Part shown: piece after piece, positions 1 to 6,937 of the stretch
How the letters are laid out: each line of letters starts with the position of its first letter
Numbering within the stretch: position 1 is the first letter of the stretch
From: an uncultured Bacteroidales bacterium
GTDB lineage: Bacteria; Bacteroidota; Bacteroidia; Bacteroidales; UBA932
Length of the DNA stretch: 8,511 nt
Assembly (NCBI GenBank): GCA_934667175.1
Contig: CAKULN010000083.1
Span: forward strand, 1 to 8,511
Direction: 5' to 3'
The notes under the pieces: generated by a model
What the model was told of the DNA's origin: nothing
The model's database searches: none
The model's input: the letters and a program-made list of their open reading frames with translations, nothing else
Program-made: the position numbers and the translations under genes

Positions 1-5
1 TGATT

Positions 6-1301
6 ATGGAAAAGAACGAACTTACAAGACGAAGGATGAACGGGTGGCTGGCGCTTAGTCCGCTGGCGGTGTTTTTGGTGACTTATCTGGTGTCGTCGCT
101 GGTGGCGCACGACTTTTACAAGGTGCCGGTGGCGTCAGCGTTTCTGATCGCGGCGGTCTATGCGATGCTGATCACGAAAGGGTCGGTGGCGGAAAGAATA
201 AGCATATTCTCTGGCGGGGCTGGCAACAAGAATGTCCTGCTGATGATCTGGATATTCGTGATGGCGGGGGCATTCGCGACGACGGCGAAGGCTATCGGGA
301 GCGTGGAAGCGACTGTCAATCTCACACTTACGATACTGCCGGGAAAATGGCTGCTGGCCGGATTATTCCTGGCGTCCTGCTTCATCTCGATGGCGATAGG
401 CACAAGCGTCGGGACTGTGGTCGCGCTGGTTCCCATAGCCTCCGGACTAGCGGAACAATCCGGACTTTCTTTGGCTATGCTGACCGGATTGATCGTGGGA
501 GGGGCTTTCTTCGGTGACAACCTGTCCTTTATCTCGGACACCACGATCGCATCGACCACATCTCAAGGTTGCTCGATGTCCGACAAGTTCAAGGCGAACA
601 TCTGGATCTGTGGTCCGGCAGCGCTAATCGTCACAATCATCTACATCTCCATCGGACTCAACCACGGAGCCACTCCTGAAATCGGGGAGATTGAATATGT
701 CAAACTCATCCCCTACCTGTCTGTCATCGTGCTCGCACTGTGCGGACTGAATGTCCTGCTTGTGCTCGGAATCGGTCTGGTGCTCAGTGCGGTGATCGGA
801 TTCATAAACGGAATGACCTGGCTAGGATTCCTCGGCAGTGTCGGAGACGGAATCGCTGGGATGGGGGAACTGATCATCGTGACGATGCTCTCTGGAGGAA
901 TGCTTGAACTAATCCGGCACAACGGAGGTATCGACTTCATTATCAATGGTTTGACTAAAGAAATCAAAGGCAAGCGTGGGGCTGAGTTCAGCATCGCGGG
1001 GCTGGTCGGGCTGTCGAATTTCTGCACGGCCAACAACACGATCGCCATTCTGACGACAGGTGACATCGCCCGTGACATAACGAAGAAGTTCGGACTTGAT
1101 CCGAGGAAATCAGCCAGCCTTCTGGACACGTTCTCTTGTGTCGTGCAGGGCATTATCCCTTACGGAGCGCAATTGCTGATGGCTTCCGGATTCGCTGGGA
1201 TCTCCGCGGCGGCGATCATACCTTGTCTCTACTACCCGTTCGTGCTGTGCGCTGTGGCTTGCTTCTCTATCATATTCAGACTTCCTAAACGCTACTCATA
1301 A
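6..1301 (+). CDS. NhaC-family Na+/H+ antiporter
   Basis: This is a 431-residue polytopic inner-membrane protein of the NhaC-type antiporter family, expected to exchange external protons for cytoplasmic sodium. Hydrophobic segments run through almost the whole length. The strongest family marks are the GAFFGDNLSFISDTT stretch (residues 166-180), with acidic residues buried in a membrane segment, and the NFCTANNTIAI stretch (338-348). A third conserved-looking block, DTFSCVVQGIIPYGAQ, lies at 374-389. Length is in the normal range for the family. The ATG lies only five bases from the window edge, so an earlier start and the promoter cannot be judged; Met11 is a less likely alternative. The stop codon overlaps the ATG of the CDF gene by one base, so the two are probably co-translated. 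Substrate specificity within the NhaC group (sodium, or an organic amine or acid) cannot be decided from sequence alone. Confidence 0.88.
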   Translation: MEKNELTRRRMNGWLALSPLAVFLVTYLVSSLVAHDFYKVPVASAFLIAAVYAMLITKGSVAERISIFSGGAGNKNVLLMIWIFVMAGAFATTAKAIGSVEATVNLTLTILPGKWLLAGLFLASCFISMAIGTSVGTVVALVPIASGLAEQSGLSLAMLTGLIVGGAFFGDNLSFISDTTIASTTSQGCSMSDKFKANIWICGPAALIVTIIYISIGLNHGATPEIGEIEYVKLIPYLSVIVLALCGLNVLLVLGIGLVLSAVIGFINGMTWLGFLGSVGDGIAGMGELIIVTMLSGGMLELIRHNGGIDFIINGLTKEIKGKRGAEFSIAGLVGLSNFCTANNTIAILTTGDIARDITKKFGLDPRKSASLLDTFSCVVQGIIPYGAQLLMASGFAGISAAAIIPCLYYPFVLCAVACFSIIFRLPKRYS

Positions 1302-2194
1302 TGGACAGGACTGCTAAAGTGACCTTCGTGACACTGGTAGGATCGGTTGTTAATATAATACTGACGGTCTTCAAGATCATCGCCGGAGTGCTGGGTCGTT
1401 CCACAGCGATGATTGCTGACGGAATCCATTCTCTGTCAGATCTTTTGAGTGACATTGTCGTGATTGTCTTCGTGAAGATCTCCGCCAAGGGCAGAGACAA
1501 GGACCACGACTACGGGCACGGGAAGTTCGAGACTTTCGCAACTCTTATCATCAGCTTGATGCTGATCGTAGTGGCCGCCAACCTGATGTCCGGTGGCATA
1601 AGCAAGATCCGTCTGATACTGGACGGTGGAGAGGTAAGTTCACCTGGCATGATTGCCTTGTGGGCTGCCGTAGCGTCTATCGTTCTGAAAGAGATTCTTT
1701 ACCGTTACACCATCGTTCAGGGTAAGGCTCTGAACAGCCCGATGATGATAGCCAACGCCTGGCATCACCGCTCGGACGCTTTCTCGTCCGTTGGCTCCCT
1801 GATCGGTATCGCGGGGGCCATATTCATTGGTGACAAGTTTGTCATTCTGGATCCCATCACTGGATGCGTCATCAGCATATTCATACTTGTGATGGCTGTG
1901 AAGATGTCCGTGCCGGCCATCAAGGAGCTGTTGGACGTGTCGCTTCCGGACGATGTTGAGGACAAGATCAAGACTACCGCCAAATCAATCAATGGCGTCA
2001 TTGACCTTCACGAACTTAAGACACGCCGGGAGGGTCCGGGAATAATAATGGAAGGACACCTTGTTCTGGATTCCGAAATTTCTTTGAAAGAGGCTCACGA
2101 CATATCCAAGAAAGTCGAGGAAGCTCTTCGCAAGGAATTCGGTGCCGAAACGCAGATTTCCCTTCACCTTGAACCTGAGGACGATTCGGAGTAA
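1301..2194 (+). CDS. Cation diffusion facilitator (CDF) metal efflux transporter
   Basis: The 297-residue protein fits the CDF family, which uses the proton gradient to export divalent metals such as zinc, iron or manganese from the cytoplasm. The membrane part (about 1-208) carries the expected transport-site pairs: His43 and Asp47 in the ADGIHSLSD segment, and His155 and Asp159 in NAWHHRSD. This H-D/H-D arrangement is typical of zinc-type members, whereas E. coli YiiP has D-D/H-D. The HDYGHGKFE loop (69-77) matches the second metal site of YiiP. The cytoplasmic C-terminal domain (about 210-297) keeps histidines at 253 and 289 where YiiP has metal-bridging ones. The ATG overlaps the stop of the antiporter gene (TAATG), so it is probably the distal gene of that operon. 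It ends directly against the convergent dehydrogenase gene. The family is clear; the preferred metal is inference. Confidence 0.93.
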   Translation: MDRTAKVTFVTLVGSVVNIILTVFKIIAGVLGRSTAMIADGIHSLSDLLSDIVVIVFVKISAKGRDKDHDYGHGKFETFATLIISLMLIVVAANLMSGGISKIRLILDGGEVSSPGMIALWAAVASIVLKEILYRYTIVQGKALNSPMMIANAWHHRSDAFSSVGSLIGIAGAIFIGDKFVILDPITGCVISIFILVMAVKMSVPAIKELLDVSLPDDVEDKIKTTAKSINGVIDLHELKTRREGPGIIMEGHLVLDSEISLKEAHDISKKVEEALRKEFGAETQISLHLEPEDDSE

Positions 2195-3019
2195 TCAGGA
2201 ATACATCCAGCCTATCACATTGAGTACCAGTCTTTGAGGCAGACGACGGATCAAAAACACCAGCAAGCCGTAAAGGAATGTCGGAGTAACCTCCGGCTTC
2301 ATATTCCTTCGCTGGAGTTGCCTCAGAATGGCTTTGCCGATGACCACAGGGTTCATTCCCTCACGTTCGTCCTTTGCCATAGCAGCGACAGCATCAGCGC
2401 AACCTTTATAGTACGGAGAATCCTCTCTCTGAGCTCTCACAGCCACACGGCGAGCCTTTGTGAATCCTGTCTTGACATCGCCTGGCATCACGACACAGCA
2501 TTGCACGCCAAACTCCTTTGTCTCAATGGCCAACGCTTTAGTCAGCTGTAATATTCCAGCCTTCACGCAGGAATAATAGCCTTGGTACGGCAACGGTGCC
2601 AAAGCGGCAACAGACGAGACTGTCACCACACGCCCGTGCCCCTGCTTTCTGAAAACCGGCACACAAGCCTGAACCGTCTTCACAACCCCGTAGAAAGTCG
2701 TTGAATATTGTGCCTCAATCTCTTCTATGGAAGTCTCCTCAATCGGCCCCGCGATTCCGTTACCAGCGTTGCAGACCACGGCATCAAGACTTCCCCGATC
2801 CCTGACAATCCTCTCAACCACAGCGGCAATCACCTCACTGTCATTCACATCCATCACCACCGGAATCATATTCCCTATCTGTGAATATCCCTCCGGAGCC
2901 TTCCCGCTCCTTGACGCCGCATAGACCGTCATCCCGGCATCGCACAGAAGCCGCGCGGTCGCGGCTCCGATTCCGCTGCTCCCTCCTGTCACCAGCACTG
3001 TTTTGACATTATCTTTCAT
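2195..3019 (-). CDS. Short-chain dehydrogenase/reductase (SDR)
   Basis: This is a classical SDR with a Rossmann fold, predicted to be an NAD(P)(H)-dependent oxidoreductase. Numbering is from a GTG two codons upstream of the chosen ATG. Visible motifs are the cofactor-binding TGGSSGIG (13-20), NAG (86-88), the catalytic Ser at 137 or 138, Tyr151 and Lys155 of YSCVK, and PGDVKT (181-186). I prefer the ATG at 3019 (274 residues, MKDNVKTVLVTGG) because the GTG at 3025 sits at the end of a terminator T-tract. The tail (about 247-276) is hydrophobic with a basic RR pair, so the enzyme may sit on a membrane and act on a lipid-like or hydrophobic substrate. It lies downstream of the metal ATPase on the same strand, but a hairpin separates them. 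Its stop abuts the convergent CDF stop with no spacer. The substrate is unknown; reduction of a keto-lipid is one possibility, not shown here. Confidence 0.9.
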   Translation of the reverse strand: MKDNVKTVLVTGGSSGIGAATARLLCDAGMTVYAASRSGKAPEGYSQIGNMIPVVMDVNDSEVIAAVVERIVRDRGSLDAVVCNAGNGIAGPIEETSIEEIEAQYSTTFYGVVKTVQACVPVFRKQGHGRVVTVSSVAALAPLPYQGYYSCVKAGILQLTKALAIETKEFGVQCCVVMPGDVKTGFTKARRVAVRAQREDSPYYKGCADAVAAMAKDEREGMNPVVIGKAILRQLQRRNMKPEVTPTFLYGLLVFLIRRLPQRLVLNVIGWMYS

Positions 3020-3024
3020 AAGCA

Positions 3025-3074
3025 CAAAAATAATATAATCCCGGAAGTTTTCATCTGGCTTTCGGGATTATATT
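3025..3074 (-). terminator. Rho-independent terminator after the metal ATPase gene
   Basis: Two perfect 12-base arms (3032-3043 and 3063-3074) form an inverted repeat. The stem can extend by four more pairs, including one G-U, leaving a loop of about 11 bases. Read on the minus strand the hairpin is followed by A then five T, the layout of an intrinsic terminator. It begins 20 bases past the ATPase stop and ends just before the dehydrogenase start. It should therefore lower read-through from the ATPase into the dehydrogenase gene. The outer part of the stem is AT-rich, so termination may be partial. Confidence 0.72.
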
Positions 3075-3094
3075 CATTTCTTATCATTAGGATT

Positions 3095-4978
3095 TCATAC
3101 CTTCAAAGCACGCATAGCGTTAAGAACCGCAAGGACGGTGACTCCGACATCAGCGAACACGGCCATCCACATCGTGGCGATGCCAAGAACAGCGAGGAGA
3201 AGCACAAGGAGCTTAATGAATATGGCAAAGAAGGTGTTCTCCCTTGCCAGACGCAGGGTCTTGCGGGCTATCTTCACACCGAGGGCGATCTTGGATGGCT
3301 TGTCATCCATCAGGACAACGTCCGCGGCCTCTATCGCGGCATCGGAACCGAGTCCTCCCATCGCTATTCCAAGATCGGCTCTGGCGAGCACAGGGGCATC
3401 ATTGATTCCATCACCGACAAAAGCAAGAGTTTTTCCGGCTGGCTTCTCTTTCAGAAGCTTCTCCAGTTCAGAGACTTTGTCCGCCGGCAGGAGCTCAGCG
3501 CGATAATCATCAAGACCTACTGCCGAAGCGACATATTCACCGACCTCCCGCTTGTCACCGGTGAGCATCACCGTTTTTGTGACTCCTTCTGCCTTCAAAG
3601 CCTTGATGGCATCAGCGGAATCGGCCTTAATCCTGTCTGAGACCACGATGTGACCGGCATAGACTCCATCGATGCTGACGTGCACGATCGTTCCGTTTTT
3701 CTCGCAAGGCTTCCACTGTGCTCCGACAGCGTCCATCATCTTTGTGTTGCCGACGCAGACAGTCTTTCCGTTCACCACCGCACGCACTCCGTGACCGGCT
3801 ATCTCCTCCACATTCTCGACAGAGCATCCGTCAGATTCATTAGGGTAGGCATGCTTCAGCGAAACAGCTATCGGATGGGTGGAATATCTTTCCACGTGAG
3901 CGGCAAGATGCAGAAGTTCCTTCTCGTCAATGTGTTCCGGATGGACAGCTGTCACATCGAAGACACCTTCGGTCAGTGTTCCTGTCTTGTCGAAGACAAC
4001 AGTTCCGACCTTTGCCAAAGCCTCAAGATAGTTGGAGCCTTTGATCAGGATTCCTTTTGACGACGCTCCGCCTATGCCTCCGAAGAACGAAAGGGGAACC
4101 GAGATCACAAGGGCGCACGGGCAGGAGACGATAAGGAATGTCAAAGCCCTATAGAGCCATATTGCAAAAGAGCCACCAAAGTCACCTGATAGAAGTGGTG
4201 GGATAAAAGCAAGCACGAGGGCTGCTATGACCACCACAGGGGTATATATCTTTGCGAACCTTGAGATGAAACTCTCGCTCTTGGATTTGTTCTCCGATGC
4301 GTTCTCGACGAGGTCAAGGATCTTCGAGGCTGTGGATTCTCCGAACGCTTTTGTGACCTTGGCACGGATGACTCCAGTTAGATTGACGCAGCCGGAGATG
4401 ATCTCATCGTCTTTGGCGATGCTACGAGGCACACTTTCTCCGGTCAGAGCCACTGTGTTTAGGCTGGAGATTCCTTCGAGTACGACTCCATCCATCGGGA
4501 CCTTTTCGCCGGGCTTAACAACGATCGTCTCTCCGACTTTTACTTCTTCAGGATTGACTGTCAGAATCTTCCCGTTACGTTCAACGTTTGCGGTGTCAGG
4601 CCTTATGTCCATCAACGCCGAGATGGATTTCCGGCTGCGGCCTTCGGCGATATCCTCGAATAGTTCCCCGACCTGGAAGAACAGCATCACGAAAACGGCT
4701 TCCGGGAATTGAGTCTCCGCTCCGGGAAGGAAACCGATGCAGAGAGCTCCTATGGTCGCGATGCTCATCAGGAAGTCCTCGTCAAAGAAATCGGCTTTGA
4801 CGATCTTCTCTCCGGCCTCGAGCAAAGTATCGTAACCAGCGATGAGATAAGGGACTAAATAAACAAGGAGAAGTTGCCAGACACTGAGGTCCAGTCTCTT
4901 CTCCACCAAGACTGCCACTCCTAACAAGGCGGCTGAAAGAATGATTCTTGTGAATCTGATTTTGTTTGCCTTTTCCAT
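3095..4978 (-). CDS. Heavy-metal P1B-type ATPase, zinc/cadmium/lead exporter type
   Basis: The 627-residue protein is a P1B-type ATPase, predicted to pump soft or transition metal ions out across the inner membrane using ATP. Landmarks in order are the actuator loop TGES (179-182), the metal-site motif SCPCAL with Cys286-Pro287-Cys288, the phosphorylation site DKTGT (Asp330), the nucleotide-binding His368-Pro369, MLTGDK (471-476) and the hinge GDGINDAP (522-529). Lys589 and Asp610 in the last two membrane helices match the residues that mark the ZntA/CadA (P1B-2) subgroup, so Zn2+, Cd2+ and Pb2+ are the likely substrates, not copper. The protein starts almost directly with membrane helices and has no N-terminal CxxC metal-binding domain, making it shorter than E. 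coli ZntA. It is transcribed divergently from the Fur-family gene. A perfect palindrome lies upstream, and a hairpin terminator follows the stop. Confidence 0.94.
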   Translation of the reverse strand: MEKANKIRFTRIILSAALLGVAVLVEKRLDLSVWQLLLVYLVPYLIAGYDTLLEAGEKIVKADFFDEDFLMSIATIGALCIGFLPGAETQFPEAVFVMLFFQVGELFEDIAEGRSRKSISALMDIRPDTANVERNGKILTVNPEEVKVGETIVVKPGEKVPMDGVVLEGISSLNTVALTGESVPRSIAKDDEIISGCVNLTGVIRAKVTKAFGESTASKILDLVENASENKSKSESFISRFAKIYTPVVVIAALVLAFIPPLLSGDFGGSFAIWLYRALTFLIVSCPCALVISVPLSFFGGIGGASSKGILIKGSNYLEALAKVGTVVFDKTGTLTEGVFDVTAVHPEHIDEKELLHLAAHVERYSTHPIAVSLKHAYPNESDGCSVENVEEIAGHGVRAVVNGKTVCVGNTKMMDAVGAQWKPCEKNGTIVHVSIDGVYAGHIVVSDRIKADSADAIKALKAEGVTKTVMLTGDKREVGEYVASAVGLDDYRAELLPADKVSELEKLLKEKPAGKTLAFVGDGINDAPVLARADLGIAMGGLGSDAAIEAADVVLMDDKPSKIALGVKIARKTLRLARENTFFAIFIKLLVLLLAVLGIATMWMAVFADVGVTVLAVLNAMRALKV

Positions 4979-5008
4979 ATTCTTTCTTTGACTTTAATTT
5001 CAACGGTG

Positions 5009-5016
5009 CAAAGGTC
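5009..5016 (-). promoter_or_regulatory. Possible -7 element of the ATPase promoter
   Basis: Read on the minus strand this is GACCTTTG followed by C, one mismatch from the Bacteroidota -7 consensus TAnnTTTG. It sits about 30 bases upstream of the ATPase ATG. No -33 TTTG element lies at the usual 19-21 base spacing: a TTG inside the palindrome is 14 bases away and a TTTTG is 25 bases away. A weak basal promoter under repressor control would fit, but the match alone is modest. Confidence 0.35.
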
Positions 5017-5028
5017 GGAAAACAAATC

Positions 5029-5043
5029 TGCAACTCGGTTGCA
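5029..5043. promoter_or_regulatory. Palindromic operator candidate for a Fur-family repressor
   Basis: The sequence TGCAACTCGGTTGCA is a perfect 6-base inverted repeat around a 3-base centre. It lies about 50 bases upstream of the ATPase ATG and overlaps the expected -33 region of that promoter. It is about 157 bases upstream of the Fur-family start, on the far side of a REP-like repeat, so it is better placed to control the ATPase. Fur-family dimers bind inverted repeats of about this size, and the regulator is encoded next door. That link is an inference from position and symmetry. Confidence 0.5.
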
Positions 5044-5063
5044 AAATGAATTCTGAATTGAAA

Positions 5064-5143
5064 GTCGCTTCGGCAGGCTCAGCGACCTGAATGACAGGCT
5101 CAGCGGCCACATCTTCCCGGTCGCTGAGCTTGTCGAAGCGACC
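5064..5143. repeat. REP-like inverted repeat in the intergenic region
   Basis: The arms at 5064-5087 and 5120-5143 are reverse complements with only two mismatches in 24 bases. Each arm is itself partly self-complementary: GTCGCT and AGCGAC at the ends of the first, GGTCGCT and AGCGACC at the ends of the second (5119-5143). Between them a partial third copy repeats CAGGCTCAGCG (5074-5084 and 5095-5105) in the same orientation as the first arm. GCTGAGC/TCGAAGC palindromes of this style are familiar as dispersed intergenic repeats in many bacterial genomes. No gene reads through it. It separates the ATPase control region from the Fur-family promoter. Confidence 0.75.
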
Positions 5144-5175
5144 ACAAGATCGAGATACCAATACAAAAAATTAAG

Positions 5176-5183
5176 TAAATTTG
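5176..5183 (+). promoter_or_regulatory. -7 promoter element of the Fur-family gene
   Basis: TAAATTTG followed by C is a perfect match to the Bacteroidota -7 consensus TAnnTTTG. It ends 16 bases before the ATG at 5200, giving a very short leader. No TTTG -33 element is seen at the usual distance upstream, where the sequence is A-rich. The region before the start codon is also A-rich, as is common for Bacteroidota genes without a Shine-Dalgarno sequence. Confidence 0.55.
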
Positions 5184-5199
5184 CATCAAAGAATAAAAT

Positions 5200-5646
5200 A
5201 TGTCAAACATAGATCTTACAGCTCTCCTTGAGCGGCACGAAATCAAAGCCACGGCCAACAGACTGATAGTGGCGAAGGCTCTTCTTACCCAGAAGCGGCC
5301 GCTGAGCCTGATGGAACTTGAGGAAAAAATCGGCACGATCGACAAGTCGGGAATATTCAGAAGCCTCACATTGTTCAAGGAGCATCATCTGGTCCATGCG
5401 ATAGAGGATGGCGGCGACGGCACCCGCTACGAGCTCTGTCTGAGTCACGGTTCCGAAAAGGACGAAGATGCCCACGTTCATTTCTTCTGCGAGAAATGCC
5501 ACCGCACCTTCTGCCTCGAAGACATCCACATCCCACCTGTGACGCTCCCGTCGGGATATTCAGAAACAACTGCTAACTACCTTATTAAAGGAATATGTCC
5601 GCAATGCTCCGGCAAATGCGACGAAGCCTCTTCCCACGAATATTAG
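5200..5646 (+). CDS. Fur-family metal-responsive transcriptional regulator
   Basis: At 148 residues this has the standard length of a Fur-family protein. The N-terminal winged helix (about 1-80) ends in a recognition region with the family pattern (SGIFRSLTLFKEHHLV, 50-65). The dimerisation half has the HVHFFCEKC block with His92, His94, Cys97 and Cys100, and a second pair, Cys133 and Cys136, in CPQC. These four cysteines can form the structural zinc site. Extra cysteines occur at 80, 105 and 140. Family members sense iron, zinc, manganese, nickel or peroxide and usually repress when metal-loaded. The gene is divergent from a zinc/cadmium-type exporter, which suggests a zinc-linked role, but a repressor that loads with metal to switch off an exporter would be counter-intuitive. 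An alternative is indirect or apo-form control. The sensed signal is therefore undecided, and Fur, Zur and PerR labels are all premature. Confidence 0.9.
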   Translation: MSNIDLTALLERHEIKATANRLIVAKALLTQKRPLSLMELEEKIGTIDKSGIFRSLTLFKEHHLVHAIEDGGDGTRYELCLSHGSEKDEDAHVHFFCEKCHRTFCLEDIHIPPVTLPSGYSETTANYLIKGICPQCSGKCDEASSHEY

Positions 5647-5770
5647 TACCCTATCTTACTATTTTATAAAATAATTTAAGAAGCTACATATGAACGACTT
5701 AGACATTAACCATACCACAGGCGATTATATTTTTCTCTCAAGCGTCTCATGGTTTTAGATGATTTTTTAC

Positions 5771-5778
5771 TACCTTAG
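5771..5778 (+). promoter_or_regulatory. Weak candidate promoter of the three-gene lipid operon
   Basis: TACCTTAG followed by C matches TAnnTTTG at all but one position and ends 21 bases before the ATG at 5800. No clear TTTG -33 element lies at the right distance. The 153-base gap from 5647 is AT-rich and contains a 12-base palindrome (ATTTTATAAAAT, 5661-5672) but no GC-rich hairpin that would terminate the upstream gene. Confidence 0.35.
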
Positions 5779-5799
5779 CGGATTGTAAAGTAAAAAACA

Positions 5800-6924
5800 A
5801 TGGCTATTACAACCAAGGAAGTGATCAGCAGACAGGATCTGAGGCGTTTTGTCCAGTTCCCGAACGAATTGTATGCGGACAACGAATACTACGTTCCTCA
5901 GATCGAGTCGATGGAAATGGACACCCTCACTCCGGGCAAAAACCGGGCCTTTGAGGTTTGCGAAGGAAAATATTGGCTGGCTTACGATGAAGACGGAAAA
6001 ATTGTCGGCAGGATCGCCGGAATCATAAATTACAAATACAACAAGAAGGTTGAAAAGAATATCTGCCGTTTCGGGTGGATAGATTTTGTCGAATCACAGG
6101 AAGTGGTTCACGCCCTGATGGAGAATGTAAAGGAATATGCAAAAGAAAAAGGGATGGAGATCATAGAAGGTCCTGTCGGTTTTCTGGAGTTTGACATTTC
6201 CGGAGTTCTTGTCGAGGGCTTTGACCAGCTTCCGACCGCATACGGGAAATACAACGCCCCGTACTACGAGCCGATGATCCTGAAAGAAGGTTTCACAAAA
6301 GAGACTGACTTCGTCGAATATAAGATCACGGTTCCGGACAATCTTGACAGATACTTCCACTTCGCCGAAATGATCGGGGAACGCTACAATCTCAAGGAAG
6401 GAGACTATAGGAACAAAAACGAGCTGCTCCATAAATATGCGGACGGGATATTCCGTGTCATGAACGAGTGCTACTCCGTCCTTCACGGGTTCTCGGAGCT
6501 CTCCCCCGCCCAGTGCGAGGATCTCAAGGACCAGTTCTTCCCGAATCTGAACCTGGACTATGTTTCAGTGATTGTTGACCAGAGCGACAAGGTGGTAGGG
6601 TTCGGCATCACGCTTCCTTCCCTGTCCAAGGCTCTGCAGAAAGCCAAAGGGCACATGTTTCCTTTCGGTTTCCTGCACATTCTCAAGGCGTTACATTACA
6701 ACGACACGATCGATGCCTTGCTGATAGCCATCTCAAATGAGTACAAGGACAAGGGTGTCAACGCGATGATCATCTCCAAGATCGGCAAGGGAATGCACAA
6801 AAACGGCATCAAGTATGTTGAAAGCACCCGTGAGCTTGAGGAGAACCACAATGTGCAGAATCTTTGGGGCAAATTCGAGCATCATCTCCACAAGAGAGCC
6901 AGAATCTACGTCAAAAACATCTAA
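5800..6924 (+). CDS. GNAT-like N-acyltransferase-family protein of unknown substrate
   Basis: The 374-residue soluble protein resembles a widespread bacterial family of about 375-390 residues annotated as GNAT acetyltransferases. Family-like features are the opening FPNELYADNEYYVPQI (20-35), a GNAT-style strand pair DGKIVGRIAGIIN (65-77), the EGPVGF block (123-128), the NAPYYEPMILKEGF block (152-165), a second GNAT-like strand VVGFGITLPS (265-274), and an ending ESTRELEENHNVQNLWGKFEHHLHKRARIYVK that looks like the usual GNAT C-terminal acceptor region. This suggests an internally duplicated GNAT fold that transfers an acyl group from acyl-CoA or acyl-ACP to an amine. There is no signal peptide. 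It leads an operon with a CDP-alcohol transferase and a lysophospholipid-type acyltransferase, which points to a lipid amine as acceptor. Bacterial ceramide synthases are also GNAT-fold proteins, so N-acylation of a sphingoid base is a hypothesis worth testing. The substrate is not shown here. Confidence 0.65.
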   Translation: MAITTKEVISRQDLRRFVQFPNELYADNEYYVPQIESMEMDTLTPGKNRAFEVCEGKYWLAYDEDGKIVGRIAGIINYKYNKKVEKNICRFGWIDFVESQEVVHALMENVKEYAKEKGMEIIEGPVGFLEFDISGVLVEGFDQLPTAYGKYNAPYYEPMILKEGFTKETDFVEYKITVPDNLDRYFHFAEMIGERYNLKEGDYRNKNELLHKYADGIFRVMNECYSVLHGFSELSPAQCEDLKDQFFPNLNLDYVSVIVDQSDKVVGFGITLPSLSKALQKAKGHMFPFGFLHILKALHYNDTIDALLIAISNEYKDKGVNAMIISKIGKGMHKNGIKYVESTRELEENHNVQNLWGKFEHHLHKRARIYVKNI

Positions 6925-6937
6925 CACATAATTGAAT

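Noticed and set aside
3023..3025. GTG start for the dehydrogenase
   Set aside because: It lies at the end of the terminator T-tract, and an ATG two codons later gives a normal SDR N-terminus.
5203..5529. Antisense open frame across the Fur-family gene, and similar long frames opposite other genes
   Set aside because: The sense frames carry clear family motifs; the antisense translations show none and overlap real genes fully.
5200..5646. Naming the regulator Fur, Zur or PerR
   Set aside because: The metal-sensing residues seen are shared by several subfamilies, and context alone does not settle which signal it senses.
5661..5672. ATTTTATAAAAT palindrome as a terminator or operator
   Set aside because: It has no GC pairs to make a stable hairpin and no following T-tract; simple AT palindromes are common in AT-rich gaps.
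5690..5758. A 22-codon open frame (ATG to TAG) in the gap after the Fur-family gene
   Set aside because: No ribosome binding site, no recognisable motif and AT-rich composition; such frames are expected by chance.
6932..6934. TTG start for the CDP-alcohol transferase
   Set aside because: An in-frame ATG two codons downstream at 6938 is a better start and loses no conserved residue.
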